Counted from the stretch's first letter, positions 35,609 to 43,885 are shown. The stretch: DNA of 64,000 nt from Anaerosalibacter massiliensis (GCA_000751555.1 CCEZ01000015.1:32256-96255), one strand, 5' to 3'. Made by a program: numbers and translations. The notes: a model not told the origin generated them from the letters alone.

Positions 35609-36760
35609 ATGAGCAACATACTTCAGGATATATTTAAAGATAACTATGAAAGAATGATTTATACTTTACACCCTCGCAAGTCGGTCATTGAAAATGTTAA
35701 TCGTATGATTAACTGCGGTGACCCTTCTTTTGGTGGTGCAATGTATGGTTGCGGCAAATGTGGTACCCTTAAATTTGTTCCTTTCCGTTGTCACAGTCGC
35801 TTCTGTCCTACCTGTGGAACTAAGTATTCCATTGACCGCACTACCTCTATGTCTTTTAAGATAATCAATGCTCAGCACCGTCACTGTGTTTTTACCATTG
35901 ATTCTGAACTTAGACATTACTTTCTTGAAGATAGAAAACTTCTTAATCTTCTTTTTGAAGCTGTTCAAAGTGTTGTCTTTCGCTTATTTCACAAAGACAA
36001 TAAAGCCGAAAAATTCACGCCTGGATTCATTCTTGTTCTCCACACTTTTGGTAGAGACTTGAAATGGAATCCTCATATTCATTGTCTTCTGTCCGAAGGT
36101 GGCATTGGTAACTCTGGTATTTGGCGTCCCAAAACTCACTTTAATTACACATTCCTTCGCAACGCCTTTCGCACAGCCCTCCTTAACTTAATGGAGAAAA
36201 AGCTTGGGCCATCTTTTAAACTGGTCAAGGCTAAATGCTACCACGAACATAAAGAAGGATTCTATGTCTATGCAAAACCTAATAAGTGTAATCCTAAAGT
36301 TGTTACTAAATACATAGGCCGTTATCTTGGTCGTCCTGTTATTGCCACTTCTCGTATCGACGATTACGACGGTGAAAATGTAACTTTTCACTACAATCGT
36401 CATGAGGATGACAAACTTGTCGTTGAAACCATTCCTGTTATGGAATTCATTGAACGACTAAGCATGCACATTCCTGAAAAACACTTCAAACAAATCCGCT
36501 ACTATGGTCTTTATGCAAGAACACGTGAGAGTGATAAAAAGCTATCTCTTGCCATATCAAAAGAAAAACATAAGGTTATTCTTTCATTCAATCGCTGGCG
36601 CAATTGCACTTTATCCTCTTTTGGTTATGATCCTCTCAAATGTCCATGCTGTGGCGAGACAATGCTTTTTCTTGAGCTTTATCATAAACATCAGCATATT
36701 TCTCTGGACAAAATGTATGAAAGGGCAATGGGAAGACTCCCAACTTTCTCTTCTGCATGA
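35609..36760 (+). CDS. IS91 family transposase (Y2 HUH type)
   Basis: 383 aa. The N-terminus has a zinc-binding domain (CGDPSFGGAMYGCGKCGTLK, then CHSRFCPTCG). The central Y2_Tnp domain has the HUH motif as WNPHIHCL and later the two-tyrosine region VVTKYIGRYLGRP. The C-terminus has a second zinc cluster (CPCCGETM). It catalyses rolling-circle-type transposition. The start is set at ATG 35609 (MSNILQDIF), which matches the family; there is no strong ribosome-binding site. Confidence 0.92.
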   Translation: MSNILQDIFKDNYERMIYTLHPRKSVIENVNRMINCGDPSFGGAMYGCGKCGTLKFVPFRCHSRFCPTCGTKYSIDRTTSMSFKIINAQHRHCVFTIDSELRHYFLEDRKLLNLLFEAVQSVVFRLFHKDNKAEKFTPGFILVLHTFGRDLKWNPHIHCLLSEGGIGNSGIWRPKTHFNYTFLRNAFRTALLNLMEKKLGPSFKLVKAKCYHEHKEGFYVYAKPNKCNPKVVTKYIGRYLGRPVIATSRIDDYDGENVTFHYNRHEDDKLVVETIPVMEFIERLSMHIPEKHFKQIRYYGLYARTRESDKKLSLAISKEKHKVILSFNRWRNCTLSSFGYDPLKCPCCGETMLFLELYHKHQHISLDKMYERAMGRLPTFSSA

Positions 36761-36816
36761 AATATATACATACCACCTCCGTCTGTGATAAAATATATAA
36801 AACGGAGGAAAACACT

Positions 36817-36996
36817 ATGTCAAAATGTTCAGATGAAATCAGAAACAAGTATATACAGAATCCACCCGAAGGCATGACCGCTGATGACATCCGCCACATG
36901 AGTGAGGATGATTTGCTTGATATGGATTACTTCTTAAATGAAGACGATGCGTTTGACGAAGACTTCCCGGGAGCTGAAGGTTTCTATATCTTCTAA
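36817..36996 (+). CDS. Small acidic protein carried by the IS91-like element
   Basis: 59 aa: MSKCSDEIRNKYIQNPPEGM, then DDIRHMSEDDLLDMDYF and a very acidic end. The ATG follows CGGAGG. It is on the transposase strand, 56 bases after it, and is followed by a terminator. Function unknown; probably an element accessory gene. Confidence 0.65.
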   Translation: MSKCSDEIRNKYIQNPPEGMTADDIRHMSEDDLLDMDYFLNEDDAFDEDFPGAEGFYIF

Positions 36997-37017
36997 AACC
37001 TATCGTTTACTTGTTGT

Positions 37018-37041
37018 GCCCGCCTCCATGCGGGCCCTTTT
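37018..37041 (+). terminator. Terminator of the IS91-like element
   Basis: GCCCGC and GCGGGC form a 6-bp stem with a 6-base loop, followed by CCTTTT. It lies 21 bases after the small passenger gene. Confidence 0.8.
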
Positions 37042-37082
37042 CATATCAAGAGTTCTCCGAAGGAGAACTTTCCTATAAAGCG

Positions 37083-37106
37083 AAAAAAGGAACCCCGCAG
37101 AGTTCC
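37083..37106 (-). terminator. Terminator after DUF5049
   Basis: On the minus strand GGAAC and GTTCC flank a short G-rich loop, followed by TTTTTTCGC. It ends the cassette transcript 17 bases after the DUF5049 stop. Confidence 0.75.
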
Positions 37107-37123
37107 TTCAAAATTTGTTTAGG

Positions 37124-37309
37124 TTATTCTGTTTTCGCTTCCCCTGTCAAAATGAAATGGACATATTCTCCTTTGTTCTTTTCAAGGTAATCTACTAGCT
37201 CCGTATAACCTGCTCTTAAAGCAATACTTGTCACAACCGGAAGATCAAACATATTCGTTTCACCTGTTTCTCGAATGGCAAGTATTTGTTGCATAATTAT
37301 CTCATTCAT
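37124..37309 (-). CDS. DUF5049 domain-containing protein
   Basis: 61 aa: MNEIIMQQILAIRETGETNM, then FDLPVVTSIALRAGYTELV, characteristic of the small DUF5049 family found next to phage amidoligase and cyclotransferase genes. It overlaps the cyclotransferase gene by 8 bases. Unknown function. Confidence 0.85.
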   Translation of the reverse strand: MNEIIMQQILAIRETGETNMFDLPVVTSIALRAGYTELVDYLEKNKGEYVHFILTGEAKTE

Positions 37310-37760
37310 TGGCTACCTCCTCCGATTCTACTGAATCGGTTGTCGCTTTGCGCAGGATTTCCACATCGAAGCCTGCACTCTTATAGCCTTCTAAAATTGT
37401 ACTGTAATAATAACAGCTCGGCTGTCCAAGCGGCCTCCCATCATTCATGATGTATACCATCGCCTTAACGGTTTTACCCCCCAACTTCACTTTTATTGTT
37501 TCCTTGCGATAAAGGAACGGCCATCCCTCGTAACGGTCAAGTGCCGCTTCATCGACAGGTGTGATTTCCCACACTAAAACGGGTACGTTGCCACCCTTAA
37601 AAGGCTCGATAGTCGCCACAGCGCCTGCGTGTGCCCCTCTAAATAATAAACGGTGGTCATTGATTTGACTTGCTCCTACCACCTTCGCTGTGGGGCATCT
37701 GTTGGCCATTTGTTTCAGGTTAAGGTTGGAGCCATAGGCAAGATATAATTTATTATTCAT
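37302..37760 (-). CDS. Gamma-glutamylcyclotransferase-like (AIG2) protein
   Basis: 152 aa: LYLAYGSNLNLKQMANRCP is the substrate-binding YGSNL motif. Then VPVLVWEITPVDEAALDRYE supplies the catalytic Glu region, and YEGWPFLYRKETIKVKLGG follows. The family cyclises gamma-glutamyl groups and releases 5-oxoproline. Next to an amidoligase it probably removes or edits the amide-linked tag that the ligase adds; this is an inference from gene neighbourhood. Confidence 0.9.
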   Translation of the reverse strand: MNNKLYLAYGSNLNLKQMANRCPTAKVVGASQINDHRLLFRGAHAGAVATIEPFKGGNVPVLVWEITPVDEAALDRYEGWPFLYRKETIKVKLGGKTVKAMVYIMNDGRPLGQPSCYYYSTILEGYKSAGFDVEILRKATTDSVESEEVANE

Positions 37761-37798
37761 TGTAATCCTCCTTCTTAGCTTTGTGGGTTAGGGGCAGC

Positions 37799-38698
37799 TC
37801 AGGCCGCCCGAAACCGCCATGCAGCTGAACCCGAAAGTGCTGCGGTCAAATGCTCTCTGCAGTTTGCAAATTCATCACCAATGAAACCAATCCGGTTTAG
37901 GTAGGTTCTCATGGCAAATTTCTCGTTCTCCACCTGTGGCTTCTTTGCTGATGCACACTTTTGTGTTAAGGCTTGATGGTTGATGGCAAGCGCTAGAACA
38001 ATGTAGCTTCTCATCTTTCCAGCATGAAGCTCGCTGTTAAAACCTCTAAGTTCAACTGTATGGTTTCCGGTAAAAAAGCTGTGAAGGTTGAGGAAATGGT
38101 AGCGGCTGTTGTGGTAATGAGTGCTTCTACTCTCGCTGTAACCCTCGTACCAAATGTCCTCAATTTGTCTCATGGTTTTAGGCTTTTTGTGGTTCATCTT
38201 CTCAACCAAAATGCTGTCCATCTTTTTGCAGTAGCGCATTCGCTCCGGTGCAATCTGTAGTGCTTTATAAAATAAGTCATTTTTACTTGCAATGATATTT
38301 ATAAAGTTTCGAATACTTCTTGGGGTATGTTCAGCACCGTCTAGATGAATGTGAATGCCGCAAGATGTATTTGTAAAGGCTCCAGCTTTGCGAAGCTTTC
38401 TTACTAGCTCCTGCAAAGTTTCAATGTCCTCCCGGTAAGTTAGGATTGGGCTAACTAGCTCAACGCTATAATCTCTACCTGCAGCTACTTTTCTTCTACC
38501 TTCTTTTCTTTGACAGTGAATGCTCCCATCATACATAAATCTCCAAACTCTACCATCTGGAGTTTTTACCTTCTTAGTGTCGTAGTAAGTCCCGCCTTCA
38601 CTATAAGTGCCTTGCAAAAACTCTGCAGCAACTCTGGCTGCCCTTTCCCTTGTAATCCCTGTAAATTCAATCTCGATTCCGAATTTTGCACTTAACAT
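37799..38698 (-). CDS. Phage amidoligase (COOH-NH2 ligase)
   Basis: 299 aa. It opens with KFGIEIEFTGITRERAARVA, the ATP-binding GIEIEF motif of glutamine-synthetase-like amidoligases. It continues with YSVELVSPIL and SCGIHIHLDGAEHTP (metal-binding histidines), then NHTVELRGFNSELHAGKM. It probably joins an amino group to a carboxylate on a peptide or protein. The last ~50 residues (VENEKFAMRTYLNRIGFIGD) form a separate module also present in the protein encoded at 39068. The cyclotransferase gene lies 38 bases downstream. Confidence 0.9.
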   Translation of the reverse strand: MLSAKFGIEIEFTGITRERAARVAAEFLQGTYSEGGTYYDTKKVKTPDGRVWRFMYDGSIHCQRKEGRRKVAAGRDYSVELVSPILTYREDIETLQELVRKLRKAGAFTNTSCGIHIHLDGAEHTPRSIRNFINIIASKNDLFYKALQIAPERMRYCKKMDSILVEKMNHKKPKTMRQIEDIWYEGYSESRSTHYHNSRYHFLNLHSFFTGNHTVELRGFNSELHAGKMRSYIVLALAINHQALTQKCASAKKPQVENEKFAMRTYLNRIGFIGDEFANCREHLTAALSGSAAWRFRAA

Positions 38699-38742
38699 CG
38701 TACCTCACTCCTTTTAAAGTGTGTTTATCCTTTTGGCATGTA

Positions 38743-38774
38743 CATATATCACTCTAAAAGGGTTAAATAGCAAG
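38743..38774 (-). promoter_or_regulatory. Repeated promoter-like element, copy 1
   Basis: On the minus strand CTTGCTATT, 10 bases, then TTAGAGTGATATATG. The same arrangement and spacing occurs at 39792-39823. TTGCTA and a GATATA/TATATG box could be -35 and -10 elements. It lies about 45 bases upstream of the amidoligase. Confidence 0.5.
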
Positions 38775-38843
38775 ACAATTATTCGATATAAGGAGCATAA
38801 TTTACACAGTTTTTCTTTACTTTTTCAGGATAAAACGTGTGCT

Positions 38844-39071
38844 TTATTCTTCAATCCTTCTGCAGGAATCCTCGCCATATACAATACCTAATGAGCTTCC
38901 AGAGTCCCAATTCACATGGATGGTTCCAATATCATCTACACTAATGACAGTTCCTCTCGTCCCAGGTTCCAGTTTGGTATAGGGATCATTCATCTTTACT
39001 AAAACCACTCGTGTTCCAGGCCTATAGATACTTCTGAGTTGTTCTAAGACATTAGGGTTAATGGTTTTCAA
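38844..39071 (-). CDS. DUF4314 domain-containing protein
   Basis: 75 aa: LRSIYRPGTRVVLVKMNDPY, then LEPGTRGTVISVDDIGTIHV and NWDSGSSLGIVYGED, the full DUF4314 SH3-like pattern. It overlaps the upstream gene by 4 bases. Common in Clostridial prophages; role unknown. Confidence 0.9.
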   Translation of the reverse strand: MKTINPNVLEQLRSIYRPGTRVVLVKMNDPYTKLEPGTRGTVISVDDIGTIHVNWDSGSSLGIVYGEDSCRRIEE

Positions 39072-39760
39072 ATTCCATCTACCTCCTCCTGCTTAGCAAC
39101 TACACTTTTAAATGCAGAACTTCCGTTCAGTTTGGAAAGGAGTATCTTTCTTGCGGCCTTGTATTCTTCACCGATAAATCCTAACCTTAACAGAAAACAA
39201 CGAAAGGCATACTTTTCATTATCCACTTCCTTAGCTGTGGCAGTGATTCTCTTCTGTTTTTTTGCCATATCACAAAGGGCTGTAATGAAATGCGTGTAAG
39301 CTTTAACTTTCTCAGCATCTTCATCAAAGGAAAACCAAGGGAATCGTAGAGTTTCCTCTGTTTGCTCAATAGGTAATTCCTCTACTCCAAGTGCTTTTTT
39401 AATGAGATCTCCTTTGCTTTCCAGAATCTTTTCCAAGTTACTTAAGGCAATGTCGGTGAAGTTTTCCTTAGGTATTTCAATTACCAACAAATCTGTATTA
39501 TCTGTAAGCCCCTGTTCCAGGCCTTCTGGTTTCACATAAGTAAATCCTCGACTATTAAGTTCATCAAGCAGTTTGACCGCTTTTTCGCCCACAACACCCT
39601 CATCAAAAATAAGAGCACCTTCCTTATCCACTTCAAATCTGCCTATTTGATAAATAAATGTTGGTGCGCCTTTGTATTCAGGCTTTTCACCTAGTACTTC
39701 TCCAATCGCAGTAACGAGGGCCTTTCTCTCACCACCAGTACGATTAAATTCAATTTTCAT
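39068..39760 (-). CDS. Hypothetical prophage protein with amidoligase-type C-terminal module
   Basis: About 230 aa. The N-terminal ~170 residues (KIEFNRTGGERKALVTAIGE, PTFIYQIGRFEVDKEGALIF) are not recognised but look like a protein family common in prophages of Clostridia. The end (VDNEKYAFRCFLLRLGFIGE, then LSKLNGSSAFKS) matches the C-terminus of the amidoligase. The shared module suggests that both bind the same partner. ATG 39760 is placed after AAAGGTGG. A copy of the repeated promoter-like element lies just upstream. Confidence 0.65.
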   Translation of the reverse strand: MKIEFNRTGGERKALVTAIGEVLGEKPEYKGAPTFIYQIGRFEVDKEGALIFDEGVVGEKAVKLLDELNSRGFTYVKPEGLEQGLTDNTDLLVIEIPKENFTDIALSNLEKILESKGDLIKKALGVEELPIEQTEETLRFPWFSFDEDAEKVKAYTHFITALCDMAKKQKRITATAKEVDNEKYAFRCFLLRLGFIGEEYKAARKILLSKLNGSSAFKSVVAKQEEVDGI

Positions 39761-39791
39761 CCTACATACCACCTTTCTTATTTGGTAGTAC

Positions 39792-39823
39792 CATATATCA
39801 CTCTAACGCTACACAATAGCAAG
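39792..39823 (-). promoter_or_regulatory. Repeated promoter-like element, copy 2
   Basis: On the minus strand CTTGCTATT, 10 bases, then TTAGAGTGATATATG, as in copy 1 at 38743-38774. It lies about 30 bases upstream of the start at 39760. Confidence 0.5.
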
Positions 39824-39860
39824 TTATTTCTGTGCAAAAATGAATTTAAAACTTGCTCTA

Positions 39861-41105
39861 TCAATCTAATTCATCAGAAGATGTGGCTGCCACATTAAAT
39901 GGAATCTTCTCTTTTTCTCGAATGACATATACCTCTTTATCTGTTCCAACCTGCTCGATGTAACGCTTCACAATAACATCGCAGTACTTTTCATCCAGCT
40001 CGATGGTATAGCAAATTCTATCGGTCTGTTCACAGGCAATCAGCGTCGAGCCAGAACCTCCAAAAGGATCAAGTACGATACTATTAGTAAGGCTAGAATT
40101 CATAATGGGGTAGGCAATTAAAGCAATGGGCTTCATAGTCGGATGATCTGCATTCTTTTTCGGCTTATCAAATTCCCAAATGGTTGATTGCTTACGGTCT
40201 GAATACCAGAGATGCTTCCCCTTCTTTTTCCAACCGAATAGCACCGGTTCATGCTGCCACTGATAAGGGGATCTTCCAAGAACCAATGACTGTTTCTTCC
40301 AAATACAAGTACCGGAAAGATAAAAGCCTGCGTCAACAAAGGCTTTTCTAAAATTAAGTCCTTCTGTATCAGCATGGAAAACATATATACTTCCATCTGA
40401 TGCCAATACCGATTCGATATTCTTAAAGGCATCTAATAAAAATTGATAAAATGCGTCATTGGCCATATTATCATTTTTGATTTTCCCAGCGGTTCCTTCA
40501 TAGTTGACATTGTATGGGGGATCAGTTACCACCAGATTGGCGACCTTTCCTTCCATTAAAATGTTATATGTTTCTTTTTTTGTGCTGTCTCCACATACCA
40601 GTCTGTGCTTACCAAGTATCCATACATCTCCTAAACGCGAAACAGCGGGCTTATTCAGCTCGCTGTCCACATCAAAATCATCTTCTTTTATTTTTTCTTT
40701 CATCGTATCCTTGAAAAGATCATCTAGTTCTCCGGGGTCAAAGCCTGTCAGCGATACATCAAAGTCTGCAGCATTTAAGTCTGTAATGAGAAGTGCTAGT
40801 TTCTCCCTATCCCAATCTCCATTTATTTTGTTCAATGCAATATTGAGGGCTTTTTCCTTTTCCTCATTCATCTCAACAACTACGCAATCCACTTCTTCCA
40901 TACCCATGTTCAGTAGGATTTTCAACCGCTGATGGCCACCAACTACTCTGCCTGTGGTTCTATTCCAAATAACTGGTTCAACATAGCCAAACTCCTCAAG
41001 TGAGCGTTTTAACTTTTCGTACTCTGGATCACCCGGTTTTAAATCCTTTCTAGGATTATAATCAGCAGGGATCAGCAGTTTCGTCTTAATTTTCTCAATC
41101 TGCAT
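39861..41105 (-). CDS. ParB-domain / DNA adenine- or cytosine-N4-methyltransferase fusion
   Basis: 414 aa. Residues 1-110 are a ParB/Srx-type nuclease-like domain (YVEPVIWNRTTGRVVGGHQR, with the GGHQR box). Residues about 150-400 are a methyltransferase: catalytic VTDPPYNVNYEG and, after a target region, VLDPFGGSGSTLIACEQ for SAM binding (beta-class order). It overlaps metK by 11 bases. Together they can make SAM and use it to modify phage DNA against host restriction. No cognate nuclease is adjacent. Confidence 0.93.
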   Translation of the reverse strand: MQIEKIKTKLLIPADYNPRKDLKPGDPEYEKLKRSLEEFGYVEPVIWNRTTGRVVGGHQRLKILLNMGMEEVDCVVVEMNEEKEKALNIALNKINGDWDREKLALLITDLNAADFDVSLTGFDPGELDDLFKDTMKEKIKEDDFDVDSELNKPAVSRLGDVWILGKHRLVCGDSTKKETYNILMEGKVANLVVTDPPYNVNYEGTAGKIKNDNMANDAFYQFLLDAFKNIESVLASDGSIYVFHADTEGLNFRKAFVDAGFYLSGTCIWKKQSLVLGRSPYQWQHEPVLFGWKKKGKHLWYSDRKQSTIWEFDKPKKNADHPTMKPIALIAYPIMNSSLTNSIVLDPFGGSGSTLIACEQTDRICYTIELDEKYCDVIVKRYIEQVGTDKEVYVIREKEKIPFNVAATSSDELD

Positions 41106-42261
41106 ATTTTTCCACCGCCTCTTTTAGTTCGCTATATTTATTAACATCCTCCCAAGGGAAGAGGCAACTGTTAAAGTGACCATAGACTGCTGTATCAGAG
41201 TAATGAATGTTTCTAAGTCGCAACTTTTCTATAATTGCTGCAGGCCTCAAATTAAATACTTCTTGAGCAGCAATGGTTAGAACTTCATCAGAAACTGTTC
41301 CTGTTCCAAAAGTATTTATAGAAAAAGCTACAGGATTTGCCTTGCCAATGGCATAGGAAATAGCCACTTCACATTTCTCTGCCAAATCACACCACACAAT
41401 ATGTTTAGCAATATACCTAGCCATGTAAGCTCCGCTTCGGTCAACTTTGGTCGGATCTTTCCCACAAAGTGCTCCGCCACCATGTGATGCAAGTCCACCA
41501 TAAGTATCCACCATGATCTTTCTTCCAGTTAAACCTGTATCTGCAGCAGGTCCTCCTAATACAAACTGTCCAGATGGATTAATAAGAATTTCTGTTTCAT
41601 CATCAAAAGGGAAATCCTCAAAACACTGCCATAACACATTATTTAGAATATCTGATTTTAACTCTTCCTGAGTTTTATTCTTTTCATGCTGAACTGACAC
41701 TACAATGGTCTTAACTCTCACTGGAACATCATCATTATACTCAATGGTCACCTGTGCTTTTCCATCGGGAAGGATACCTTTAATAAGTTTACCTTTCCTT
41801 GCCTCATCTAGTCTCTTTACAATTCGATGAGATAAGACAAGGGGAAGGGGAAGCATTTCTCTGGTTTCTTTTGTGGCATAACCATACATACTACCTTGAT
41901 CACCAGCGCCGATGGAACCATATTGTTCGTTTATACCATTTCGTGCTTCTAGTGCAGTATTCACACCAGCTGCAATATCAGAACTCTGATTGTGTACATA
42001 TACATAAATTAAAAATTTCAAAGGGTTATAACCTAGTTCTTTTAGCACATTCTTAACAATGCTTCTGATATCAATTTTCTCGCTGCAGGAGATCTCGCCC
42101 GCCACGATAATTTTCCCTTTAGTAGCCATAACCTCACACGCTACGCGTGACGCTTTATCTCTTCTAAAGCATTCATCCAAAATATTATCAGCAATAATAT
42201 CGCACAGTTTATCAGGATGTCCTGCACATACACTTTCTGCTGTTAAATATCTCTTACTCAT
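41095..42261 (-). CDS. metK: S-adenosylmethionine synthetase
   Basis: 388 aa, full length. Motifs: ESVCAGHPDKLCDIIADNIL, then GAGDQGSMYGYATKE, FVLGGPAADTGLTGRKIMVD and GGGALCGKDPTKVDRSGAY. It makes SAM from Met and ATP. It is phage-borne: the gene sits between terS and the methyltransferase in the same operon, so it probably boosts SAM supply for DNA modification. The sequence is close to bacterial MetK with no missing motif. Confidence 0.95.
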   Translation of the reverse strand: MSKRYLTAESVCAGHPDKLCDIIADNILDECFRRDKASRVACEVMATKGKIIVAGEISCSEKIDIRSIVKNVLKELGYNPLKFLIYVYVHNQSSDIAAGVNTALEARNGINEQYGSIGAGDQGSMYGYATKETREMLPLPLVLSHRIVKRLDEARKGKLIKGILPDGKAQVTIEYNDDVPVRVKTIVVSVQHEKNKTQEELKSDILNNVLWQCFEDFPFDDETEILINPSGQFVLGGPAADTGLTGRKIMVDTYGGLASHGGGALCGKDPTKVDRSGAYMARYIAKHIVWCDLAEKCEVAISYAIGKANPVAFSINTFGTGTVSDEVLTIAAQEVFNLRPAAIIEKLRLRNIHYSDTAVYGHFNSCLFPWEDVNKYSELKEAVEKYAD

Positions 42262-42278
42262 CTCACATCTCCTTATTA

Positions 42279-42830
42279 TTATTTACCTCTACGGGCAGTC
42301 AACAGTCGTTCCATCACATCATCCTGTGGATTTGTACCGGAATACTCTGTCGCACAGTTTTCACGAACAATCTGATATATTTCCATCCAGAGTCTGTTGG
42401 TTTGACTCATAAAATTATGGCTCATGGAAACGTATGGACTTTGGATAGCGTTGCCAGTAGTTGGATGCTTAGCAAGAAAACCAAACTCACTTATTGCTTC
42501 CTCACACTGTATCCACCTAGCAGCACTCATGGCATATCTTTCTAATAGCTGTGGTAGAACTAGATGTGCACACCCTCGCTCCTCAAGCCATTTCCACGTA
42601 AGCTCATAAATTTCGCTAGCTACTAAGGTTTTACCATCCTTTTGTACTGCTGAAAGCATAGCCCTTGGCTGTGGCATCTCCTGCCCTTGAAGTTCTGCGG
42701 TATTTTTAAATTCAATAACTTCCAGTTTTCTTTTTCCGGGATTTCCCTCAGCAATTTTATCTATAAGTGCTTTCTTTTTCTGGCCAGATCCAATACGGGC
42801 ACCACCTCGATTTGTACCATCTTTGGCCAT
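42279..42830 (-). CDS. terS: Terminase small subunit, P27 family
   Basis: 183 aa: RGGARIGSGQKKKALIDKIA, then EGNPGKRKLEV, a typical opening of P27-type small terminases, followed by MPQPRAMLSA and helical segments. It recognises packaging DNA. It is separated from terL by about 6.7 kb of cassette plus the IS91-like element. The probable cos region lies directly upstream. Confidence 0.92.
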   Translation of the reverse strand: MAKDGTNRGGARIGSGQKKKALIDKIAEGNPGKRKLEVIEFKNTAELQGQEMPQPRAMLSAVQKDGKTLVASEIYELTWKWLEERGCAHLVLPQLLERYAMSAARWIQCEEAISEFGFLAKHPTTGNAIQSPYVSMSHNFMSQTNRLWMEIYQIVRENCATEYSGTNPQDDVMERLLTARRGK

Positions 42831-42942
42831 TAACTCACCTCTTTTCTTATTAAGGGGGTATTACCCCGTTTGAAACTGCGACTTTTTGCACGAAGCCCCA
42901 CGCCCGTTGTCCACTTAAAAGGCTGTAGAGATTCGACTCCCC
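42831..42942 (-). other. Probable cos region
   Basis: The 112-base gap between the HNH gene and terS includes a G-rich segment (GGTAGGGGGAGTCGAATCTC), the sequence CTACAGCCTTTTAAGTGGAC, and an inverted repeat GGGGTAATACCCC. HNH nuclease next to terS is the usual arrangement of cos-type siphophages, where cos lies in this gap. I cannot locate the nick positions. Confidence 0.4.
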
Positions 42943-43302
42943 CTACCGGGATGGCCAACGGTCTCCATCTCTTGCTGTGATGGCAGAGTGACAAGGAGTA
43001 CAAAGAGCCATCAAGTTACTTTCATCGTGTGTTCCCCCTCGCGACAAAGGAAGGATGTGATGCACTTCAGCAGCCGGTGTCAGCTTTCCCTGCCTTTTGC
43101 ACTCTTCACACAGAGGATGGGCTGTGATGTAACCGTCACGTATTCTTTTCCACGCACGACCATAACGCTTCCTCGTCTCTGGATCGCGCTGATATTTTTC
43201 ATATCGTGAAGCTTCCTTTTTGGCATGCTCCGGACAAAAGCGTTCATCTGTCAGCTCAGGACAACCAGGAGAAGAGCATGGTCGTTTAGGTTTCCTTGGC
43301 AT
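42943..43302 (-). CDS. HNH endonuclease
   Basis: 119 aa. An N-terminal zinc-finger-like CSSPGCPELTDERFCPEH is followed by the HNH fold: CEECKRQGKLTPAAEVHHIL, then SNLMALCTPCHSAIT. In cos phages the HNH protein assists terminase in DNA cleavage. It is placed before terS. Confidence 0.94.
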   Translation of the reverse strand: MPRKPKRPCSSPGCPELTDERFCPEHAKKEASRYEKYQRDPETRKRYGRAWKRIRDGYITAHPLCEECKRQGKLTPAAEVHHILPLSRGGTHDESNLMALCTPCHSAITARDGDRWPSR

Positions 43303-43325
43303 TTCGCACCTCCATTTGGGTATAG

Positions 43326-43355
43326 AAAAAGCCCCCGCGGTTTTTCCACGAAGGC
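43326..43355 (-). terminator. Terminator after the late regulator
   Basis: On the minus strand GCCTTCGTGG pairs (with G-U) with CCGCGGGGGC around AAAAA, followed by TTTTTC. It separates early and late genes. Confidence 0.8.
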
Positions 43356-43422
43356 TCTCTACAGTTTTTCACAATACCATTGTATAACCGATTTCTAATA
43401 AAATCGTCCACGATATTACTCA

Positions 43423-43881
43423 TTACTTTCCATAGAGCAGTAGCGCTAGATGCTGAAGCGCCCGATTCTTCTTGTTGTATGCAGAGGAACGTTCAATGTT
43501 AAAGCGGTCACAAATGTTATACACTGCATCTATCTGCTTTTGTTCATCATCCAAATAGAACTCCTTTAACACATACTGTTCATCCTCCGTTAAGGCATCC
43601 CACGCCGGTTGAAACCAGTCCATGTATTCCAGTGCTTGACGATAGCGTTCTTTCAATACATCAATTTCATTGATGCAGGCAATGAGCCTTTTCTCTCCTG
43701 CTTTTGGATCATGGGTCGATGGCATGCCATTTAGAACTGGAGAAGCAGTGGAACTCATTTCTTCGTTGAGAGTAGCAATGTCCTCATCAGTATGTTCTAT
43801 GATGTACTTCATGCTGCTGTAATCTTTTAAGGCATTAATTGCCGCTGCTCTTTTATCTAAATACTGCCAGACAATGTTCAT
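43423..43881 (-). CDS. DUF1492/ArpU-like late transcription regulator
   Basis: 152 aa, mostly helical. The end resembles sigma-region-4-like helix-turn-helix: ALTEDEQYVLKEFYLDD, then YNICDRFNIERSSAYNKKNRA. Proteins of this type at the end of the early operon activate late genes in Gram-positive phages. It lies 5 bases after the helicase gene and before a terminator, which fits a switch role. Confidence 0.78.
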   Translation of the reverse strand: MNIVWQYLDKRAAAINALKDYSSMKYIIEHTDEDIATLNEEMSSTASPVLNGMPSTHDPKAGEKRLIACINEIDVLKERYRQALEYMDWFQPAWDALTEDEQYVLKEFYLDDEQKQIDAVYNICDRFNIERSSAYNKKNRALQHLALLLYGK

Positions 43882-43885
43882 CGTA

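Larger units (their letters stand above)
35560..37070 (+). mobile_element. IS91-like insertion element
   Basis: The element carries a Y2-type transposase (35609-36760) and a small acidic passenger gene, followed by a plus-strand terminator. A perfect 8-bp hairpin (AGTTCTCC-GAA-GGAGAACT, 37051-37069) lies near the right limit. A C-rich hairpin (CCCCTCAATCTTGAGGGG, near 35552-35570) lies near the left limit. Both could belong to the element ends, as IS91 elements end in hairpins. Boundaries are estimates. It sits between DUF5049 and terL in the opposite orientation. Confidence 0.65.
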
